A DNA stretch of 8,271 nt from Actinomycetota bacterium (GTDB lineage: Bacteria; Actinomycetota; Actinomycetes; Nanopelagicales; Nanopelagicaceae), in the NCBI GenBank assembly GCA_026392815.1, contig JAPLBI010000017.1, forward strand, positions 1 through 8,271, in the 5' to 3' direction. The notes beneath the pieces are model-generated. The model had not been told where the DNA came from. It saw nothing but the letters and a program-made list of their open reading frames with translations, and ran no database searches. Position numbers and translations under genes: made by a program. This document shows, one piece after another, positions 6,430-8,271 of this stretch (the stretch's first letter is position 1; every line of letters begins with the position of its first letter).

Positions 6430-7137
6430 CTACGCTGAAGGTGTTGCTGATGGCGCAGGAATTTTTGGAGCAGCCCCCATGCCGCCCTTTCCTGGTCCAC
6501 CATGTCCTCGGTCGTGCTTGCCTTCCTTACCGCCCATCCCTGGACCACGCTTTCCGCCGACTTGATCAACTTCGGCAGTTACATGTGCGGTAAGACCGGC
6601 CTTAAGCGATGTTGCCTGAGCTGCAGTCATCTTTCCTGCTGTAACAGCAGCATCGATGCGCTTAGTTGCTTCCGCAACAAGAACAGTTATTAACTCTGCT
6701 CGCTTTGCACCTGCGATTGCGCCAAGTGATTCACCTGCCGCAATTCGAGTACGAATTGTTGCTGTATCAACACCAATTGTTTTTGAAATCAATGCTTCGG
6801 CAGCGGCACGATCTTCCCCAAGAAGACCCATACCTTTACCTGGCTTATCAATTCCACGAACTGGTGCAGCTGCGGCGAACGCAGTTTTGATTGCATCTGC
6901 TTGCGCTTGTGTAATTGTTCCCTTAGTTACTAGTGCAGAAAGGACTGAAGCAACTGCTTCTTCTGGGCCACCAGTCTTCGCCATTGGATTTGCAACTCCT
7001 GTTGAAGAAGTGCGAGTTACCTTAGTTGAGACTGACTTAACTTTTGATGTCGCATGTCCGATTCCGATGCTGCCCACAGTTAGAGCAACAGTCGTAACCG
7101 CAATTGCGATCACATTTTTCTTTGATGACATTTGCAT
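6430..7137 (-). CDS. Secreted helical protein with Gly-rich tail, unknown function
   Basis: 235 residues. The start at 7135-7137 is preferred over the second ATG two codons later because AAAGGTAG lies a few bases upstream. A Sec-type signal peptide is visible (MSSKK, hydrophobic 9-24, likely cleavage near GHA at 27-29). The mature part is Ala-rich and helical. TKGTITQAQADAIKTAF (71-87) and AAGKMTAAQATSLKAGL (166-182) are two related copies of a short motif, and GVDTATIRTRIAAGESLGAIA lies between them. This pattern recurs in secreted actinobacterial and Bacillus proteins without a firm function. Residues 194-222 are rich in Gly, Lys and His, and the end is Pro/Ala/Ser-rich. There is no sortase motif or C-terminal membrane anchor. 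The gene is followed by a strong terminator and is divergent from the collagen-like gene. Confidence 0.85.
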   Translation of the reverse strand: MQMSSKKNVIAIAVTTVALTVGSIGIGHATSKVKSVSTKVTRTSSTGVANPMAKTGGPEEAVASVLSALVTKGTITQAQADAIKTAFAAAAPVRGIDKPGKGMGLLGEDRAAAEALISKTIGVDTATIRTRIAAGESLGAIAGAKRAELITVLVAEATKRIDAAVTAGKMTAAQATSLKAGLTAHVTAEVDQVGGKRGPGMGGKEGKHDRGHGGPGKGGMGAAPKIPAPSATPSA

Positions 7138-7267
7138 GTCTACCTTTCATCCCGTTTTGCACTTTGTCGAAACCCTCGTTATCGACTACTCGTAGATAAC
7201 TCCCTATTTCTCAAGAAAGTACCCCTAGATCCTGTGAGACCCGTGGGAGTTTTTTGGATTCTGGCCA

Positions 7268-7279
7268 CGCTTGCAAGCG
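7268..7279. repeat. 12-bp perfect palindrome, possible operator
   Basis: CGCTTGCAAGCG is its own reverse complement. It sits between two direct copies of GGATTCT in the divergent intergenic region. A dimeric regulator site is possible but not shown. Confidence 0.4.
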
Positions 7280-7383
7280 GGGATTCTCCTACTGGCTCTA
7301 AGAGAAAACTCAGGGAAAGCCCTCTTCGCCGGCTTGATTTCCGAGTTCACACTTTTCCGTAACCAATTCGTCGAAGTGGGCCC

Positions 7384-7388
7384 GGAGG
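7384..7388 (+). promoter_or_regulatory. Ribosome binding site of collagen-like gene
   Basis: GGAGG lies four bases before the ATG at 7393 and fixes the start of the collagen-like gene. Confidence 0.8.
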
Positions 7389-7392
7389 TTCC

Positions 7393-8271
7393 ATGAATCG
7401 CAAACGGATGTCAGTAATTGTCACTCTTTCAATTGCAGTTACAACAACAATGGCAGTTCTATCAGCGCCATTAACTAGCGCCGCAACTAAGCCAAAAGCC
7501 GCTGGCAGAACTTCAACAACAATCCCAAATACGATATTAAATGGCAAAGGTGCGCCACTATCAAAGATCGGTATTGATGGTGATTTCTACATTGATACAA
7601 GAAGTCTTTTGATTTATGGTCCAAAGAAAAGTGGAAAGTGGCCGCTACCGCAGAATTTGCAAGGCCCAGTTGGGGCAAATGGTGTTGATGGAAAAAATGG
7701 AAGCGAAGGAAAGACAATTGCAACCGCGTCAAATGTTGCAGGCCCTGTAGGTGCGCAAGGCTTACAAGGAGAGAAAGGTGAAAAGGGAGAGAAGGGTGAA
7801 GCTGGCGCACCAGGTTCAAGTGGTTCTGCAGGACCAGCTGGTGCAACAGGTGCAACTGGACCGCAAGGTCCATCTGGTGGTGGAGGTGGAGGATCACCGG
7901 GACCAACGGGTGCAACTGGAGCGACTGGAACGACTGGTGCAACTGGAGCAGCTGGTTCAACAGGGTTAACAGGTGCGAAAGGCGAGACTGGAACAGCGGG
8001 CGCAATTGGAGCAGTCGGCGCTAAAGGCGAGACAGGACTAACGGGAGCGACAGGATCAACAGGTGCAAAAGGTGACACAGGAGTAACTGGCGCAACTGGA
8101 TCTGTTGGAGCAACAGGACCGTCAAATGTTTATAAAGGTACATTCACCATTCCAGATATAAGTGGTGGAGTGGGAACGAGCCAGATTGCGACTATTGGTA
8201 GTTTTACAGCTGGTAAAAAGTATTCATTAACCATTTCAATAGTGACATATCAGCCAACTAGAAACATGGAT
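7393..8271 (+). CDS. Secreted collagen-like (Gly-X-Y repeat) protein, 3' end outside window
   Basis: 293 codons are open to the window end with no stop. A signal peptide is clear: MNRKR, hydrophobic 7-25, likely cleavage near TSA (28-30). A linker of about 60 residues (including [20 protein letters not shown]) leads to six Gly-X-Y triplets (91-108), an 8-residue break, 15 triplets (117-161, with GEK three times), a GGGGGGSP interruption that shifts the Gly phase, and 25 unbroken triplets (170-244). The Y position is mostly Thr and Pro is rare, as in many bacterial collagens, where Thr may be glycosylated. A beta-rich region begins at [15 protein letters not shown] (245 on), probably the trimerising or binding head, and is cut by the window end. 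Likely a trimeric surface or exported stalk protein. The ligand and anchoring are unknown. Confidence 0.9.
   Translation, partial: MNRKRMSVIVTLSIAVTTTMAVLSAPLTSAATKPKAAGRTSTTIPNTILNGKGAPLSKIGIDGDFYIDTRSLLIYGPKKSGKWPLPQNLQGPVGANGVDGKNGSEGKTIATASNVAGPVGAQGLQGEKGEKGEKGEAGAPGSSGSAGPAGATGATGPQGPSGGGGGGSPGPTGATGATGTTGATGAAGSTGLTGAKGETGTAGAIGAVGAKGETGLTGATGSTGAKGDTGVTGATGSVGATGPSNVYKGTFTIPDISGGVGTSQIATIGSFTAGKKYSLTISIVTYQPTRNMD
7741..8124 (+). repeat. Gly-X-Y triplet coding repeat (collagen domain)
   Basis: A nine-base coding periodicity of Gly triplets, residues 117-244 of the collagen-like protein, with recurrent GCAACTGGA/GCGACTGGA-like units encoding GAT. Codon choice varies among copies, so it is an old protein-level repeat and not a recent DNA expansion. 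A shorter block of six triplets lies upstream at 7663-7716. Confidence 0.9.

Larger units (their letters stand above)
7138..7392. promoter_or_regulatory. Divergent intergenic region with several inverted repeats
   Basis: These 255 bp separate two divergent secreted-protein genes and should hold both promoters. The visible elements are: GTTATC at 7178-7183 paired with GATAAC at 7195-7200; a perfect 12-bp palindrome at 7268-7279; GGATTCT repeated at 7256-7262 and 7281-7287; a GGGAG followed by six T at 7245-7255; and a long bulged stem at 7308-7346 (ACTC, GGAAA and GCC pairing with GGC, TTTCC and GAGT). I could not match it to a riboswitch family or identify a convincing -35/-10 pair. Confidence 0.45.

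Noticed and set aside
6656..7195. A 179-codon open frame on the plus strand opposite the secreted helical protein
   Set aside because: The minus-strand gene has a signal peptide, a ribosome site and a terminator. The plus-strand frame is low-complexity antisense of Ala-rich coding.
7138..7392. c-di-GMP or c-di-AMP riboswitch in the divergent intergenic region
   Set aside because: Some fragments look suggestive (for example GACAAAGTGCAAAAC on the minus strand), but the conserved cores and their order are missing. A covariance search would decide.
7614..8078. A 154-codon open frame on the minus strand encoding Pro/Val/Ala triplets
   Set aside because: It is the mirror of the Gly-X-Y coding repeat: Gly codons read as Pro on the opposite strand and stops are rare. 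It has no ribosome site, and the plus-strand gene has a signal peptide and clear domains.

Overview
The window reads as chromosomal DNA from an actinobacterium, probably a small-genome, moderate-GC freshwater lineage of the Nanopelagicales (acI) type. This placement is an inference. It rests on actinobacterial-type proteins (group II truncated haemoglobin, the short HNH nuclease, PepN, TrmB, an RpiB with Ser in place of Cys), AT-leaning codon use, very short intergenic spaces and overlapping convergent genes. No mobile element, tRNA, rRNA or CRISPR array was seen.

Layout, left to right. (1) 1-818 (+): C-terminal half of an MFS transporter, cut by the window edge. (2) 808-1095 (+): a truncated haemoglobin that lacks its N-terminal third. 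(3) 1067-1700 (-): a small MscS-type channel, frameshifted by a 79-bp tandem duplication. (4) 1821-2345 (+): HNH nuclease, followed by a 72-aa single-span membrane protein (2356-2574). (5) 2564-5135 (-): aminopeptidase N, frameshifted by a 28-bp tandem duplication next to its active site. (6) 5203-5859 (+): TrmB, the tRNA m7G46 methyltransferase. (7) 5834-6286 (-): RpiB. (8) A strong terminator at 6342-6379. (9) 6430-7137 (-): a secreted helical protein with a Gly-rich tail. (10) 7393 to the window end (+): a secreted collagen-like protein, divergent from (9) across a 255-bp intergenic region rich in inverted repeats.

The block globin - mscS - HNH - pepN - rpiB looks like an ordinary conserved actinobacterial neighbourhood. 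From memory, M. tuberculosis carries rpiB, pepN, an HNH protein and glbO close together. These are housekeeping genes (peptide turnover, tRNA modification, pentose phosphate pathway, osmotic and O2-related functions) and not a dedicated system. The right end is accessory: two secreted low-complexity proteins that probably act at the cell surface.

The most important observation is about sequence integrity. Within about 3.4 kb there are two frameshifting tandem duplications, one in-frame 9-bp duplication and one gene that has lost its 5' part. The 79-bp copies differ at four sites, all synonymous third-codon positions. This suggests that two strain haplotypes were stitched together during assembly, and that the genes are not truly decayed. 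I see no convincing new biological system. The least explained parts are the collagen-like protein and its structured upstream region.
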